DNA of 64,000 nt from Ardenticatenaceae bacterium (GTDB lineage: Bacteria > Chloroflexota > Anaerolineae > Promineifilales > Promineifilaceae), in contig JACKCB010000001.1 of NCBI GenBank assembly GCA_020634235.1, positions 1,488,001 to 1,552,000 of the forward strand, written 5' to 3'. Under the pieces are notes generated by a model. It had not been told where the DNA came from and did no database searches. It was given only the letters and a program-made list of their open reading frames with translations. A program made the translations under genes and the position numbers. Positions 25,859 through 34,797 of this stretch are shown in pieces (the first letter of the stretch is position 1; every line of letters begins with the position of its first letter).

Positions 25859-27055
25859 TTAGGGCCGGATGAAACGTAGTTCGGTTTGGGGCTGGCTCAG
25901 GTATTCGATGCCGTTGGCGGTAACCAGGACGTCTTCTTCCAGGCTCATGATGCCCCGGCCGGGGACGGGGACGTGTAGTTCCAGGGTGAAGACGTTGCCC
26001 ACTTCCACCAGCCGTTCGCAGATGACGGCGTATTTTTCCCAGCGTGGCCCCAACACGGTAGCGCCGTCGTGGGCGGAACGGCCCAGCAGGTGGCCCAGAG
26101 CGTGCATGTATTCGGGATAGCCGTTGTCGGTGACGTAGTCGCGGGCGATCTCGTCGACCTGCCAGCCGGGGGTGCCGGGCTTGAGGGCTTGCTCACTGGC
26201 TTTGATCGCGCCACGGACGACGTTGAAGGCGCGCTGGACATCGGCTGGGGCGCTGGTTTCGCCGTCTTTCAGGACGTACCACATGCGCTGCAGGTCGGAG
26301 CAGTAGCCGTAGCGTTTTACGCCCAGGTCCAGGTGGAGGGTGTGCCCTTTCTCTAGCACGACGTCGCCGGGCATGGCGTGGCCGATGGCGGATTGGGGGC
26401 CGCAGGTGACGATGGGGTTGTACTGCTGGTCCCAGGCGTAGCCGAGGTCCATTTCGTCGATGCGCTGGCGAACGAAGCTGGCGATCTGGCGTTGGGTCAT
26501 CCCCGGCCGGGCGAAATTCTCCACTTCGTCGAACAACTCCTGGGTGATGGCGATGGCTTCGCGCATGCGGGCAACTTCGGTGGGGCTTTTGCGCCCGCGC
26601 AGGGCGCCGATGATGTTTTCGGCTGACATCAGCCGCCCGGCGTGGGGCGTATCGCGCAGAATCTGGTGCAGGGTGAGGTACATGCCGTGGGAAAGGCCGT
26701 CGGCGGCCACGTCGCTGGTTGAGTAGTTGATGGCGATCTCGCGCGGCTGCAGGGTATCCAGGGCAGCGCGCAAATGGTCACCAATGCCTTGATGATAGCC
26801 GACGATCTGATTGTAAGCGCCCAGGTTGCGCACGTTTTCGGCATCGTAATGGCCCACAATGGCTGTGTGCTGCCCCTGGCGGCTGATGAGGAAGGCGGAA
26901 TGCCAGGTGACGTGTTGGCCCAGAATGAAGTCCAGCACGGGGTCGGGCGAGAGGGGGGTCTCGCGGACAAAGGTCAGCCAGACGTCAATGTCGAATTCGC
27001 GTAAAATGTCGGTGGCCTGGGCGATTTTTTCTTGTATTAGTTTTTGGTCATCCAT
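25859..27055 (-). CDS. M24 family metallopeptidase (Xaa-Pro aminopeptidase-like)
   Basis: Creatinase/aminopeptidase-P-type protein, 398 residues, with an N-terminal creatinase-like domain and a C-terminal pita-bread fold. Probable dinuclear-metal ligands are visible: Asp in HLDLGV, Asp in YCSDLQRMW, His in HALGHLLGRSAH, Glu in FTLELHV and Glu in SLEEDV. No signal peptide is present, so it is cytoplasmic. It lies 93 bp downstream of the methionine aminopeptidase gene on the same strand. The exact peptide preference (Xaa-Pro versus another dipeptide) cannot be read from sequence. Confidence 0.9.
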   Translation of the reverse strand: MDDQKLIQEKIAQATDILREFDIDVWLTFVRETPLSPDPVLDFILGQHVTWHSAFLISRQGQHTAIVGHYDAENVRNLGAYNQIVGYHQGIGDHLRAALDTLQPREIAINYSTSDVAADGLSHGMYLTLHQILRDTPHAGRLMSAENIIGALRGRKSPTEVARMREAIAITQELFDEVENFARPGMTQRQIASFVRQRIDEMDLGYAWDQQYNPIVTCGPQSAIGHAMPGDVVLEKGHTLHLDLGVKRYGYCSDLQRMWYVLKDGETSAPADVQRAFNVVRGAIKASEQALKPGTPGWQVDEIARDYVTDNGYPEYMHALGHLLGRSAHDGATVLGPRWEKYAVICERLVEVGNVFTLELHVPVPGRGIMSLEEDVLVTANGIEYLSQPQTELRFIRP

Positions 27056-27148
27056 GTTGTTTTCTTGGGGCCGTATGGGGGCGCTTTGGTAGGATAGTAG
27101 AAGTGGCGCGGCTTCTAGCGCGCTTGGGTTGCCATTATACCTGCTCTC

Positions 27149-27919
27149 TCATAATTGCGACAGGATAAGGGGGCCGTCTTTGGTGATGGCGATGGTGTGT
27201 TCGAACTGGGCGGACAGGGAGTTGTCCAGGGTGACGACGGTCCAGCCGTCGTCGAGGATGTGCCAGGCGTGGCCGCCGGCGTTGATCATGGGTTCGATGG
27301 TGAAGACCATACCCGGCCGGAGGAGGGGACCCCGGCCGGGGGGGCCTATATGCGATACGGAGGGTTCCTCGTGCAGATTGCGACCGACACCGTGGCCACC
27401 CCATTCACGTACGACGCTGTAGCCCTGGCTCTCGGCGTAGGTTTGAATGGCTGCGCCGATGTTGCTCAGCCGCTGGCCGGGTTGGGCCGCCTCTATCCCC
27501 AGGCGCAAACATTCTTTGGCCACAACCAGCAGGCGTTGGGCCTCGCTGCTGATGGCGCCTACCGGAAAGGTGACGCAGGCGTCGCCGCACCAGCCGTTGA
27601 GGACGAGGCCGATGTCGATGCCGACGATATCGCCGCTGCGCAGGATGCGCTGGTCGGGAAGCCCGTGGCAGATTTCGTGGTTGACGGAGGCGCAAATGAC
27701 GCCGGGAAAGGGGGGATGGCTGGGTGGATTACCACGATAGCCTTTGTAGAGGGGTTGTGCGCCGCGGCTGCGCAGGAAATCTTCGGCCAGTTTGTCTAGA
27801 TCGGATAGGCGTGCCCCCGGCCGGATCTCCTTTTCTAACTGCACAAAGGTTTCGGCAACCAGCCGGTTCGCTTCGCGCATGGCTTCGATTTGTTTGGGTC
27901 GCTTTAGTTTAATGGTCAT
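27149..27919 (-). CDS. map: Methionine aminopeptidase, type I
   Basis: Removes the initiator methionine from nascent proteins. The 256-residue protein has the full set of metal ligands: Asp pair in GDIVGIDIGLVLNGWCGD, His in WGGHGVGRNLHEEP, Glu in FTIEPMI and Glu in SAQFEHTIAI. The substrate-site His lies in NHEICHGLP. Length is typical. ATG 27919 lies 6 bp after the parB stop, so the gene follows parB in the leftward series parA-parB-map. Confidence 0.96.
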   Translation of the reverse strand: MTIKLKRPKQIEAMREANRLVAETFVQLEKEIRPGARLSDLDKLAEDFLRSRGAQPLYKGYRGNPPSHPPFPGVICASVNHEICHGLPDQRILRSGDIVGIDIGLVLNGWCGDACVTFPVGAISSEAQRLLVVAKECLRLGIEAAQPGQRLSNIGAAIQTYAESQGYSVVREWGGHGVGRNLHEEPSVSHIGPPGRGPLLRPGMVFTIEPMINAGGHAWHILDDGWTVVTLDNSLSAQFEHTIAITKDGPLILSQL

Positions 27920-27925
27920 GAGCTG

Positions 27926-28804
27926 TTATGCTTCGTTTTCCTGGCCGATAATGGCTTCGTAAATGGCGTGCAGTTCTTCGTCCGAATAGAAGTGGATGAT
28001 GACTTTGCCGCCGCGGGCGCTCTTTTGGATGTTGACGCGCGTGCCCAGGGATTGCTGGAACTGCGCCTCCAGGGAGAGCAGGTCGGGGGATTTGCGTTTG
28101 GGCTGGCGCGGGGCGGGTTTTTCGCCGGCCAGCATTTTGCCCACCAATGATTCAGTCTGGCGCACGCTGAGCTGGTTTTTGATGATGCTGCTCATGACGG
28201 CGGTTTGTGCTTCTGGGGTGGGCAAGGGCAGCAGGGCACGGGCGTGGCCGCCGCTAATGCGGCCATCGATGACGGCTTGTTGGATGTGGGCGGGCAGGTT
28301 GAGCAGGCGCACAGTGTTGGCTACGGCGGGCCGGCTCTTGCCCACGCTGCGCGCGACCTGGGCCTGGGTCAGGCCAAACTCGTCGATGAGCTGCTGGTAG
28401 GCCAGGGCTTCTTCCAGGGGGTTGAGATCGGCGCGCTGGATGTTCTCGATGAGGGCAATTTCCAGCATGGCCTGGGGAGTGGCCTCTTTGATGACGACGG
28501 GCAGCTCGGTGAGGCCGGCGCGCTGGCAGGCGCGCCAGCGGCGCTCGCCGGCGATGAGGGTGTATTGGCCGCTGCCGGGATCGTGGACGATGAGGGGCTG
28601 GATGAGGCCGTGTTCGCTGATGGAGTCGGCCAGTTCTTGCAGCGCTTCCTCGTCCATAGTGCTGCGCGGTTGGTGGGGGTTGGGGCTGATGGCGTCGATG
28701 GGGACGATGCGCAACCCGGCCGGGCTGGCCGCGTCGCTATCTAGTTCGTCTTGACTGGGGATGAGCGCACCCAGACCGCGCCCTAAGCCACGTTTTTTTG
28801 TCAT
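27926..28804 (-). CDS. parB: Chromosome-partitioning protein ParB
   Basis: CTPase clamp that loads at parS sites and segregates origins. The 292-residue protein begins with basic residues and GRGLGALIPSQDE. It has the ParB signature IPIDAISPNPHQPR (here VPIDAISPNPHQPR), the nucleotide-binding box IAGERRWRACQRAGL, and EIALIENIQRADLNPLEEA. A helix-turn-helix (LTQAQVARSVGKSRPAVANTVRLL) and a C-terminal dimer domain follow. parA lies 75 bp upstream. I saw no canonical parS (TGTTTCACGTGAAACA) in this window. Confidence 0.96.
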   Translation of the reverse strand: MTKKRGLGRGLGALIPSQDELDSDAASPAGLRIVPIDAISPNPHQPRSTMDEEALQELADSISEHGLIQPLIVHDPGSGQYTLIAGERRWRACQRAGLTELPVVIKEATPQAMLEIALIENIQRADLNPLEEALAYQQLIDEFGLTQAQVARSVGKSRPAVANTVRLLNLPAHIQQAVIDGRISGGHARALLPLPTPEAQTAVMSSIIKNQLSVRQTESLVGKMLAGEKPAPRQPKRKSPDLLSLEAQFQQSLGTRVNIQKSARGGKVIIHFYSDEELHAIYEAIIGQENEA

Positions 28805-28879
28805 GAGAAGCGTTTCCTAAATCGTGAAGCCGATCGTTGTGTGTGGTGCTGCTGGTTGGTCATGGGGTAGAGGCTGGTG

Positions 28880-29674
28880 CTACCCGGCCGGGGTGCGCTT
28901 GATTGGGAAGCCGTCTCCTTTGAGCAGTTCGGTGGTCAGTACCTGGTAGGCAACGGCTCCGGAAGAGCTGGGGGCGTACAGGTTGATGGGCTGGCCAAAG
29001 CTGGGGGCTTCGCTGAGGCGGATGTTGCGCGGGATGATGGTGCGAAAGACCCGGCCGGGGAAGAAGCGACGCACCTCCTCCACTACCTGGCGGCTCAAAT
29101 TCGTCCGGCTGTCATACATGGTCATGACCAGCCCGCGAATTTCCAGCGTGGGGTTCAGGTAGCGCTTCACCAGCTCAATGGTCTGCACCAACTGCGAGAG
29201 CCCCTCCAGGGCCAGATATTCACATTGCACCGGAATGAGCACCCCATCGCGGGCGGCGGTGAGGGCGTTGATGGTGAGCAGGCTCAGGCTGGGGGGGCAG
29301 TCGATCAGGATGTAATCGTAACTATCGTAATGGGGTTGGAGGGCTTTTTGCAGCCGGTATTCGCGGGCCAGTTCGTTGACCAGCTCTACCTCGGCTCCGG
29401 AGAGGGCGGGGTTGGCCGGCAGCAGGTGAATGCCCATTTCGGTGTGGTTGATCATCACGTCGGCGAATTGGACGCCACCCAGCAAAAGGTCATAGGTGGA
29501 GAAGGCCACGTTGTTCTTGTCAACGCCCAGGCCGGAGGTGGCATTGGACTGCGGGTCCATGTCAACGACTAACACGCGCCGGTTGTTGCTGGCCAGATAA
29601 GCGCTCAGGTTGATGACGCTGGTGGTTTTACCGACCCCACCCTTTTGGTTGACAATGGCGTAGACTTTGCCCAT
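28880..29674 (-). CDS. parA: Chromosome-partitioning ATPase ParA (Soj family)
   Basis: MinD/ParA-family ATPase that binds nucleoid DNA and drives ParB-origin movement. The 264-residue protein starts MGKVYAIVNQKGGVGKTTS, with the deviant Walker A (KGGVGKT), Walker A' VLVVDMDPQSNATSGLG and Walker B ILIDCPPSLSLLT. There is no N-terminal DNA-binding extension, as expected for a chromosomal Soj-type protein. It stands upstream of parB and 6 bp after the PfkB-type kinase gene. Confidence 0.96.
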   Translation of the reverse strand: MGKVYAIVNQKGGVGKTTSVINLSAYLASNNRRVLVVDMDPQSNATSGLGVDKNNVAFSTYDLLLGGVQFADVMINHTEMGIHLLPANPALSGAEVELVNELAREYRLQKALQPHYDSYDYILIDCPPSLSLLTINALTAARDGVLIPVQCEYLALEGLSQLVQTIELVKRYLNPTLEIRGLVMTMYDSRTNLSRQVVEEVRRFFPGRVFRTIIPRNIRLSEAPSFGQPINLYAPSSSGAVAYQVLTTELLKGDGFPIKRTPAG

Positions 29675-29680
29675 GTGCTT

Positions 29681-30541
29681 TTAGACCGGGTTGGCCTGGG
29701 TGGCCGGGTGGGGGCTGATGGATTGGTGGTAGGCGGCCAGGCATTGGATTTTGCCGGCCAGGCTGGCCTGGGTCACGGATTGGGCGGCAATCTCGTTGGC
29801 GAAGCGGGCGGCATCCCAGGGGTTGCCACCAGTCTGGTGCAGGCGAATGAGGAAGCCGGTGGCGAAGATGTCGCCGGCCCCGGTAGACTCTACTTCGGTG
29901 GTGGCCGGGGCAGGGATGTGGCGTGTTTCATCGCCGAAGAAAAGGGTGCAGCCGGCCGGCCCCTGGGTCATAACCAGCAGCCGGGCGGCCTGGCGGAAGT
30001 GTTGTAGGGTGGCGGCGTCGGGCAGGTCGGCTTCGCTGATGATGACGGCGGCGGCCAGGGGGAAGGTAGCGGCGGCCAGGGCGAAGTCGCACGGGAAGAC
30101 CCGGCCGGTGTCGTCCCAGGCGCGCATCCAGCCTTGTGGGGTAATGCCGACCATGCTGTTGCTGAACAGGTTGATGATGGCCGGATGGACGTCGTTGGCC
30201 AATGGGGCCAGGTGGACGATGGGGGTGCGGTCCCACCCGGCCGGGATGTGGGCGGCGGTGATTTGCCCGGCGGTGGCGTGCAAATATTGCTGGCGGCCCT
30301 GGGGGGTGTAGATGTTTTGGAAGGTGGTGGTGTGCCCGGCCGGGACACAGTGCGCCGGGATACCGGGTAGAGCGGCAGCCAGGTCGCAGTCGGGTCCGGC
30401 GGTGGTGACGACGGCAGTGCGGCAGCCCAAAGCCACGGCCGTCCGGCTGGAAAAGGAGACGGTGCCGCCAATGGTATGCCCCCCGGCCGGGAGCAAATCG
30501 TGGGTAACAACCCCAACTGCCAGGTAATCAAATCGTTCCAT
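29681..30541 (-). CDS. PfkB family carbohydrate/nucleoside kinase
   Basis: Ribokinase-like ATP-dependent sugar kinase. ATG 30541 (MERFDYLAVGVVTHD) gives 286 residues; an upstream ATG at 30565 adds eight non-conserved residues. The N-terminal substrate motif PAGGHTIGGTVSFSSRTAVALG and the C-terminal anion-hole/catalytic signature VESTGAGDIFATGFLIR (catalytic Asp in GAGD) are clear. The substrate cannot be assigned. It is the first gene of the leftward run into parA, with 6 bp between them, an unusual partner for par genes. Confidence 0.9.
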   Translation of the reverse strand: MERFDYLAVGVVTHDLLPAGGHTIGGTVSFSSRTAVALGCRTAVVTTAGPDCDLAAALPGIPAHCVPAGHTTTFQNIYTPQGRQQYLHATAGQITAAHIPAGWDRTPIVHLAPLANDVHPAIINLFSNSMVGITPQGWMRAWDDTGRVFPCDFALAAATFPLAAAVIISEADLPDAATLQHFRQAARLLVMTQGPAGCTLFFGDETRHIPAPATTEVESTGAGDIFATGFLIRLHQTGGNPWDAARFANEIAAQSVTQASLAGKIQCLAAYHQSISPHPATQANPV

Positions 30542-30651
30542 AGGTATTGGCTGGCATTTTAGCATAGCCGGGGCAATTTGCGAAACGTCCCGGCCGGGGG
30601 GCGCATCGCCTCGTCGCCCAACCCTTGCCTACCCCGCCAATCACGGATAAC

Positions 30652-31101
30652 ATGGATGAATCATCATGGCAGGCAGTTAGCAATATGAGCAAGAAAGGTA
30701 TCCGTCCCAAACCCCTATTGACCGTGCCGCAAATCCTGGTCATCCTGGCCTTGTTTGCGGGGTTGATTATTGCCCTGGACCTGAACCGGCGGGCGCAAGC
30801 CGGGCGGCTGGTGGGTGTGGGCGAGGATGCGCTGCAGGCTGAAATTCAATATGAGGCCACGCGCCAGATTCAACTACAGGCGACGGCCACCTATGTTTAC
30901 AGTGACAGCTATGTGGAATCCTACGCCCGCAATGAAGGCGGTTTCCTGAAAGAAGGCGAGAAGCGCGTCGTTCCCTTCTTTGTGGAAGCCCAACCCACCC
31001 CCACCCCGCAGCCCGCCCCCACCCCAGATCCCGCGCTGACCGCGCGCCCCTGGCAAGCCTGGTGGCGGCTGCTCACCGATGCTCCCCAGCCCACCCGCTA
31101 G
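30652..31101 (+). CDS. FtsB/DivIC-like septum formation initiator protein
   Basis: Small bitopic membrane protein, about 149 residues. A short cytoplasmic basic N-terminus and one transmembrane helix (VPQILVILALFAGLIIALDL, about 27-46) come first. A periplasmic helical segment follows (QAEIQYEATRQIQLQA) and ends in SYVESYARNEGGFLKEGE. The last motif matches the YVExxAR-x-x-GxxKPGE pattern of FtsB/DivIC. A Pro/Thr-rich tail follows. In divisomes this family bridges FtsL and FtsQ. Start choice is uncertain: ATG 30652, ATG 30685 or TTG 30625. Confidence 0.72.
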   Translation: MDESSWQAVSNMSKKGIRPKPLLTVPQILVILALFAGLIIALDLNRRAQAGRLVGVGEDALQAEIQYEATRQIQLQATATYVYSDSYVESYARNEGGFLKEGEKRVVPFFVEAQPTPTPQPAPTPDPALTARPWQAWWRLLTDAPQPTR

Positions 31102-31286
31102 AATTCCAGGCTTTGCAGTTGGGCGTGATTCGTAACGCGCGCTGACCTCAGGTTACGTGTTGTGCGTTGCAAGCCAGGGATCTGCCAGCTTTCTGGAGAG
31201 CCGAAACCCTTGTTCACTCGCTTTTTTGCGCCTCGCCGGGCACGGCCGCCTGCCTGTCTGGCAGGCCAGGTGGGACAGTTGGACTA

Positions 31287-31382
31287 TTTGCGAACCGATT
31301 TTGGGTATGTTAACATATGTCAGGGCCATAGCTTTACATATTGTTAAAGCCGGTCTATAATTCAGTAACTCGGTTTCGCAAA
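31287..31382. repeat. Nested inverted repeats around a promoter
   Basis: Outer arms TTTGCGAACCGA (31287-31298) and TCGGTTTCGCAAA (31370-31382) are inverse complements except for one extra T. Inner arms TTAACATATGT (31310-31320) and ACATATTGTTAA (31336-31347) are also inverse complements except for one extra T. The promoter at 31333-31361 overlaps the inner right arm. It could be paired regulator-binding sites or the remnant of a small mobile element. Confidence 0.55.
31333..31361 (+). promoter_or_regulatory. Near-consensus sigma-70 promoter for the CpaB-like pair
   Basis: -35 TTTACA at 31333-31338, exactly 17-bp spacer, perfect -10 TATAAT at 31356-31361. Transcription would start near 31368, about 95 nt before the ATG at 31463. 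It is one of the best promoter matches in the window. Confidence 0.7.
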
Positions 31383-31462
31383 GTTTCGTGCCATTCACAA
31401 CCTAAAAGCGATTCCACGGTACATGGTTACTCTAGTAAGGTAACACGCGAAGGAATGGAACT

Positions 31463-32632
31463 ATGAGTAGTGGCCGTCGTTTACTCGCCATCGTTTTCTT
31501 GATAGGTGGCTTTGCCCTCATTGCCATCGTGGTGGTAATCCTCTTTTCTCAGGCCGGTGGTTCCAACACCGCCTCACCCGCCCCAGAAGTGATTGAACCC
31601 ACCCTCGATCCTAATGCCACTATCGACCCAAACGCTCCACCTAGCACTCCTCAACCGGCCGGGACCTCCGGCCCAATGATTGAGGTTGTTGTCTCTTTGC
31701 AGACTGTGCCCCGCGGCTGGCAAATGACTGAGGCAGAACTAACCACAGACATGCGCCTGGCGGCCGATGTGGGGACCAACGTGATCACTAACATCGACGA
31801 TGCTATTGGCCTGTATGCCCGAACCGACATCTTCCAGGGTGAAACACTGACGTTCAACACGCTGGTTGGTGACCCCACCCTGGTGGGCGTGGAAGAGTAT
31901 GGCCCGTCGTCGCTCATACCGGAAGGCTTTGTGGCTCAGGCGGTGCCCATGGACCGTCTCTCCAGTGTGGCTTATGGGCTGGCCGCCGGTGACAGCGTTG
32001 ACCTGATGATCACTTTCTACGTGGCCGAGGTGGACCCGGAATTCCAAACGCTGCTGCAAAACAGCGCCACCTTCTACCTGGAAAGCGTGGATCCGGAGAC
32101 GGGCGATGTCTCACGTAACATTGTCGTCCTGGATCCTTTTGGCCGCTTTGAAACCCTGCCGACCGGTGACCTGGCTTTTGTAGCCCCTTCGGAGAGCCAA
32201 CAGCGCCCCACCCGGGTTTCTATTATCCTGCAAAATGCCAGGGTGGTTCAGGTGGGGCCCTGGTCACCGGCCGAGGCGCTGGCACTACCTACCGAAACGC
32301 CTACCCCAGACCCGGAAGCAACGGCGACACCGGAAGTGGGGGCTGTGCCTACGGCTACGCCGCCCCCGCCCGATGTGCTGCTGATTGCGCTTGCGCCGCA
32401 GCAGCAGTTGCTGCTGAAGTATGCGGTTGAGAGCCTGGCCGACATTGACTTTGCCCTGCGGGCGCCCAATGACAGCCAGATTTATGCCGTGGATAATGTG
32501 GACCTGGCCTACATCCTGAATCGTTTCGGGATTGAGCCGCCCATCGACTTTGAATTCACCGTGGATCCGGTTTTTGTGACGGTGACGCCCCAGGTAACGG
32601 TTGAACCGACGGTTAGCCCGGATGAGAGCTAG
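31463..32632 (+). CDS. CpaB/RcpC-like Flp pilus assembly protein, copy 1
   Basis: Membrane-anchored protein of the CpaB family, which in Tad/Flp pili acts in the periplasm near the secretin. The 389 residues have an N-terminal transmembrane helix (LLAIVFLIGGFALIAIVVVI) and a Pro/Thr-rich linker. An SAF-like domain follows (IEVVVSLQTVPRGWQMTEAEL, then a GLYARTDIFQGETLT segment). The central domain has AQAVPMDRLSSVAYGLAAGDSVDLMITF, and the tail is acidic and Pro/Thr-rich. GAAGGAATGGAACT precedes the ATG. No other tad genes are in the window. It is a paralogue of the following gene. Confidence 0.82.
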   Translation: MSSGRRLLAIVFLIGGFALIAIVVVILFSQAGGSNTASPAPEVIEPTLDPNATIDPNAPPSTPQPAGTSGPMIEVVVSLQTVPRGWQMTEAELTTDMRLAADVGTNVITNIDDAIGLYARTDIFQGETLTFNTLVGDPTLVGVEEYGPSSLIPEGFVAQAVPMDRLSSVAYGLAAGDSVDLMITFYVAEVDPEFQTLLQNSATFYLESVDPETGDVSRNIVVLDPFGRFETLPTGDLAFVAPSESQQRPTRVSIILQNARVVQVGPWSPAEALALPTETPTPDPEATATPEVGAVPTATPPPPDVLLIALAPQQQLLLKYAVESLADIDFALRAPNDSQIYAVDNVDLAYILNRFGIEPPIDFEFTVDPVFVTVTPQVTVEPTVSPDES

Positions 32633-32753
32633 GGTGGATGTTGGGGTATCCCCGGCCGGGCATCCTGCCGCCGAGGATTCTCGCATTTTCGATCATCTGC
32701 CGCAAAACGTTTGCATATTACGAGGCTGTTTCGCTTCATCAAGGTAAGGGATT

Positions 32754-33938
32754 ATGCGCGCAAGAACCTTCTTCCTGTTCATCCTGGTTCTGATTGTGGC
32801 TGCGGTTGTGGTTGTTTTGGGCTTTGTCTATGCTGATTGGGGGCGCTTTTTGGGCCTGGGCAGCAGCAGCGGCGGCGACACAGGGCAGCAGGTTGCTCAA
32901 GAGGGTGGGGAGGAACCGGGTCTTCCACCCACACCGACGCCGCTGCCCATGAGTGGCGTGGTGGTGGCGGCCATCGATATTCCAGTGGGGCAGGTAATTA
33001 CCGCGGAGTATCTGACGGTGCAGCAGCGCCCGGATACCAATATTGCGGTGCAGGCCGGTGATGCGATTACCAATCTGGAGGATGCGGTAGGCCGCATTGC
33101 CCGGACAGATATCGACATGGGCCAGGAAGTGCTGAACTCGATGGTGGCGGTGACCCCCAATGATCTGCTGAGCTTAGGCTCTGACTTGTCGCTGTATGTA
33201 ACGGCCGGGCAGGTGGCGGTGGCCTTCCCCATTGATCGCTATTCTGGGGCAGCGTTTGCCATGCGTCCCGGGGATGCGGTGGACGTGATTATGACGATCC
33301 CGTTTGTGAAGGTGGACGAGGAGTTCCAGTCGGCGCTGCCGAATTTGGAATCGCGCGTTGACAGCCAGGCGTTGCAGGATGGACAGCAGTTCCTGTTTTC
33401 GCCGACGGCCCGCGGCCGGTTGGAGTTGGTGCCCGGTATTGACCTGGTGGCTTCCATTGGTCCGGGCGGCGTTGCCTCGTGGGATTTTGCGGGGGGAGAG
33501 CTGCTGCAGATTCCGCGGCGGGCCACGCAGCTAACGGTGCAGCAGGCACGCGTTATCTGGGTAGGAACCTGGAAGGATCCGTTGGCGTTGGCCGAGGAGC
33601 AGCAGGCGCTGGCCGCTCAGGCGGAGACCAGTGGCCAACCGGTGCCCACGCCTGTCTCACCGCTGGAACGGCGCGAAAACCGGCCGGATGTGGTGATTTT
33701 GAGCCTGTCTGCCCAGGACGCGCTGGTCTTGAAGTGGGCTTTGGACCGGGGCTTGAATATAGACCTGGTGCTGCGGGCGCAAGGTGATAGCAGTGTGTTT
33801 TTCACGACGAGCGTGAGTTTGCCGCAGTTGGTGCAGCAAAGTGGGTTGACGATCCCGCTGCAGGGTGAGTGGGATGTGGACCCGCGGGCGGATGAGGTGC
33901 TGCCGCCCTCTGTCCCACCTAACCCACCGGATAATTAG
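32754..33938 (+). CDS. CpaB/RcpC-like Flp pilus assembly protein, copy 2
   Basis: Second CpaB-family paralogue, 394 residues, 121 bp after the first. N-terminal transmembrane helix (FFLFILVLIVAAVVVVLGFVY), then a Gly/Ser/Pro-rich linker and a clear SAF domain: GVVVAAIDIPVGQVITAEYLTVQ, with the paired motif GRIARTDIDMGQEVLNSMV. A central domain AVAFPIDRYSGAAFAMRPGDAVDVIMT aligns with copy 1. The end is Pro-rich. The pair probably forms heteromers or serves two pilus types. Confidence 0.84.
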   Translation: MRARTFFLFILVLIVAAVVVVLGFVYADWGRFLGLGSSSGGDTGQQVAQEGGEEPGLPPTPTPLPMSGVVVAAIDIPVGQVITAEYLTVQQRPDTNIAVQAGDAITNLEDAVGRIARTDIDMGQEVLNSMVAVTPNDLLSLGSDLSLYVTAGQVAVAFPIDRYSGAAFAMRPGDAVDVIMTIPFVKVDEEFQSALPNLESRVDSQALQDGQQFLFSPTARGRLELVPGIDLVASIGPGGVASWDFAGGELLQIPRRATQLTVQQARVIWVGTWKDPLALAEEQQALAAQAETSGQPVPTPVSPLERRENRPDVVILSLSAQDALVLKWALDRGLNIDLVLRAQGDSSVFFTTSVSLPQLVQQSGLTIPLQGEWDVDPRADEVLPPSVPPNPPDN

Positions 33939-34064
33939 TGGGCGCGGTTTTCATTTGCAGCATGATTCGAGTCCCTGGTCTTCCCGGCCGGGGACTTTTC
34001 GTTGATTTGGTGCCCGGCCGGGGCCAAAAGCGGCCCAGGCGCGAGGTTATGATGTAGACCAACG

Positions 34065-34775
34065 ATGGGTGTACTAGATATTCCGCAAAACTACGATGCC
34101 AGCCGGTACGACCGCCCTTCTGTTACTGTGGATGTGGTGGTCCTATCGTTGGTTGACGACGATCTCAAGGTGTTGTTGATCCGGCGTAAGGGGGCGCCCT
34201 ACGCCGGCATGTGGGCCATCCCCGGCGGCTTTGTGCAGATAGATGAGTCGCTGGAAGCAGCGGCGGCGCGGGAGCTGGCCGAAGAGACGGGGGTAACGGA
34301 TGTGTATATCGAGCAGTTGTACACGTTTGGCGACCCCGGCCGGGACCCCCGCACCCGGGTAATTACGGTGGCCTATTTTGCCCTGGTGCCGGCGGACGCG
34401 CTGCAAGTCGCCCGGCCGGGGGACGATGCCGCCGCTGCCCAGTGGTTCTCCATGTTCGACTTGCCGCCGCTGGCTTTTGACCATCACGAAATACTGACCT
34501 ATGCCCTGACCCGGCTGCGCTACAAGCTAGAATACACCATGGTTGGTTTCCAACTGCTGCCGGACGAATTCACCCTGTCGGAACTGCAGCGGGCCTACGA
34601 AACGATCCTGGGCGAGGCGTTGGACAAACGCAACTTCCGGCGCAAGATCCTTTCGGCGGCGATCATTGAGGAGACGGGGCACAAGCGGCAGGAGGGCGAA
34701 GGCCGGCCGGCCATGCTTTACCGTTACCGCGAAAACGCGGTGGCCGAAGTGAAGACACGCCGTCTGTTCCCCTGA
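34065..34775 (+). CDS. Nudix hydrolase with C-terminal winged helix (NrtR-like)
   Basis: Two-domain protein, 236 residues. The N-terminal Nudix fold has a perfect box: GGFVQIDESLEAAAARELAEETGV, matching Gx5Ex7REUxEExGU, so the pyrophosphatase may be active. The C-terminal part (LSELQRAYETILGEALDKRNFRRKILSAAIIEETG) is the winged helix found in NrtR and ADP-ribose pyrophosphatase-like regulators. NrtR proteins sense ADP-ribose and repress NAD genes, and often lose the catalytic box; here it is kept. No NAD biosynthesis genes are adjacent, so enzyme versus regulator remains open. Confidence 0.88.
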   Translation: MGVLDIPQNYDASRYDRPSVTVDVVVLSLVDDDLKVLLIRRKGAPYAGMWAIPGGFVQIDESLEAAAARELAEETGVTDVYIEQLYTFGDPGRDPRTRVITVAYFALVPADALQVARPGDDAAAAQWFSMFDLPPLAFDHHEILTYALTRLRYKLEYTMVGFQLLPDEFTLSELQRAYETILGEALDKRNFRRKILSAAIIEETGHKRQEGEGRPAMLYRYRENAVAEVKTRRLFP

Positions 34776-34797
34776 GGCAGCAGATAGCGGTCGTGGG

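Larger units (their letters stand above)
31102..31462. other. Intergenic region with nested inverted repeats and promoter
   Basis: 361 bp without a supportable gene. It contains a short hairpin (CCTGCC/GGCAGG, 31249-31265), an A/T-rich core from about 31280 to 31400 with nested imperfect inverted repeats, and a near-consensus promoter at 31333-31361 reading into the first CpaB-like gene. The A/T-rich core contrasts sharply with the GC-rich surroundings. Confidence 0.6.

Noticed and set aside
27926..30541. parS site for ParB
   Set aside because: No TGTTTCACGTGAAACA-like sequence was found near parA/parB or elsewhere in the window by eye.
31157..31398. Short ORFs in the region before the CpaB-like pair
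   Set aside because: They overlap the promoter and inverted repeats and have no ribosome sites or conserved features.
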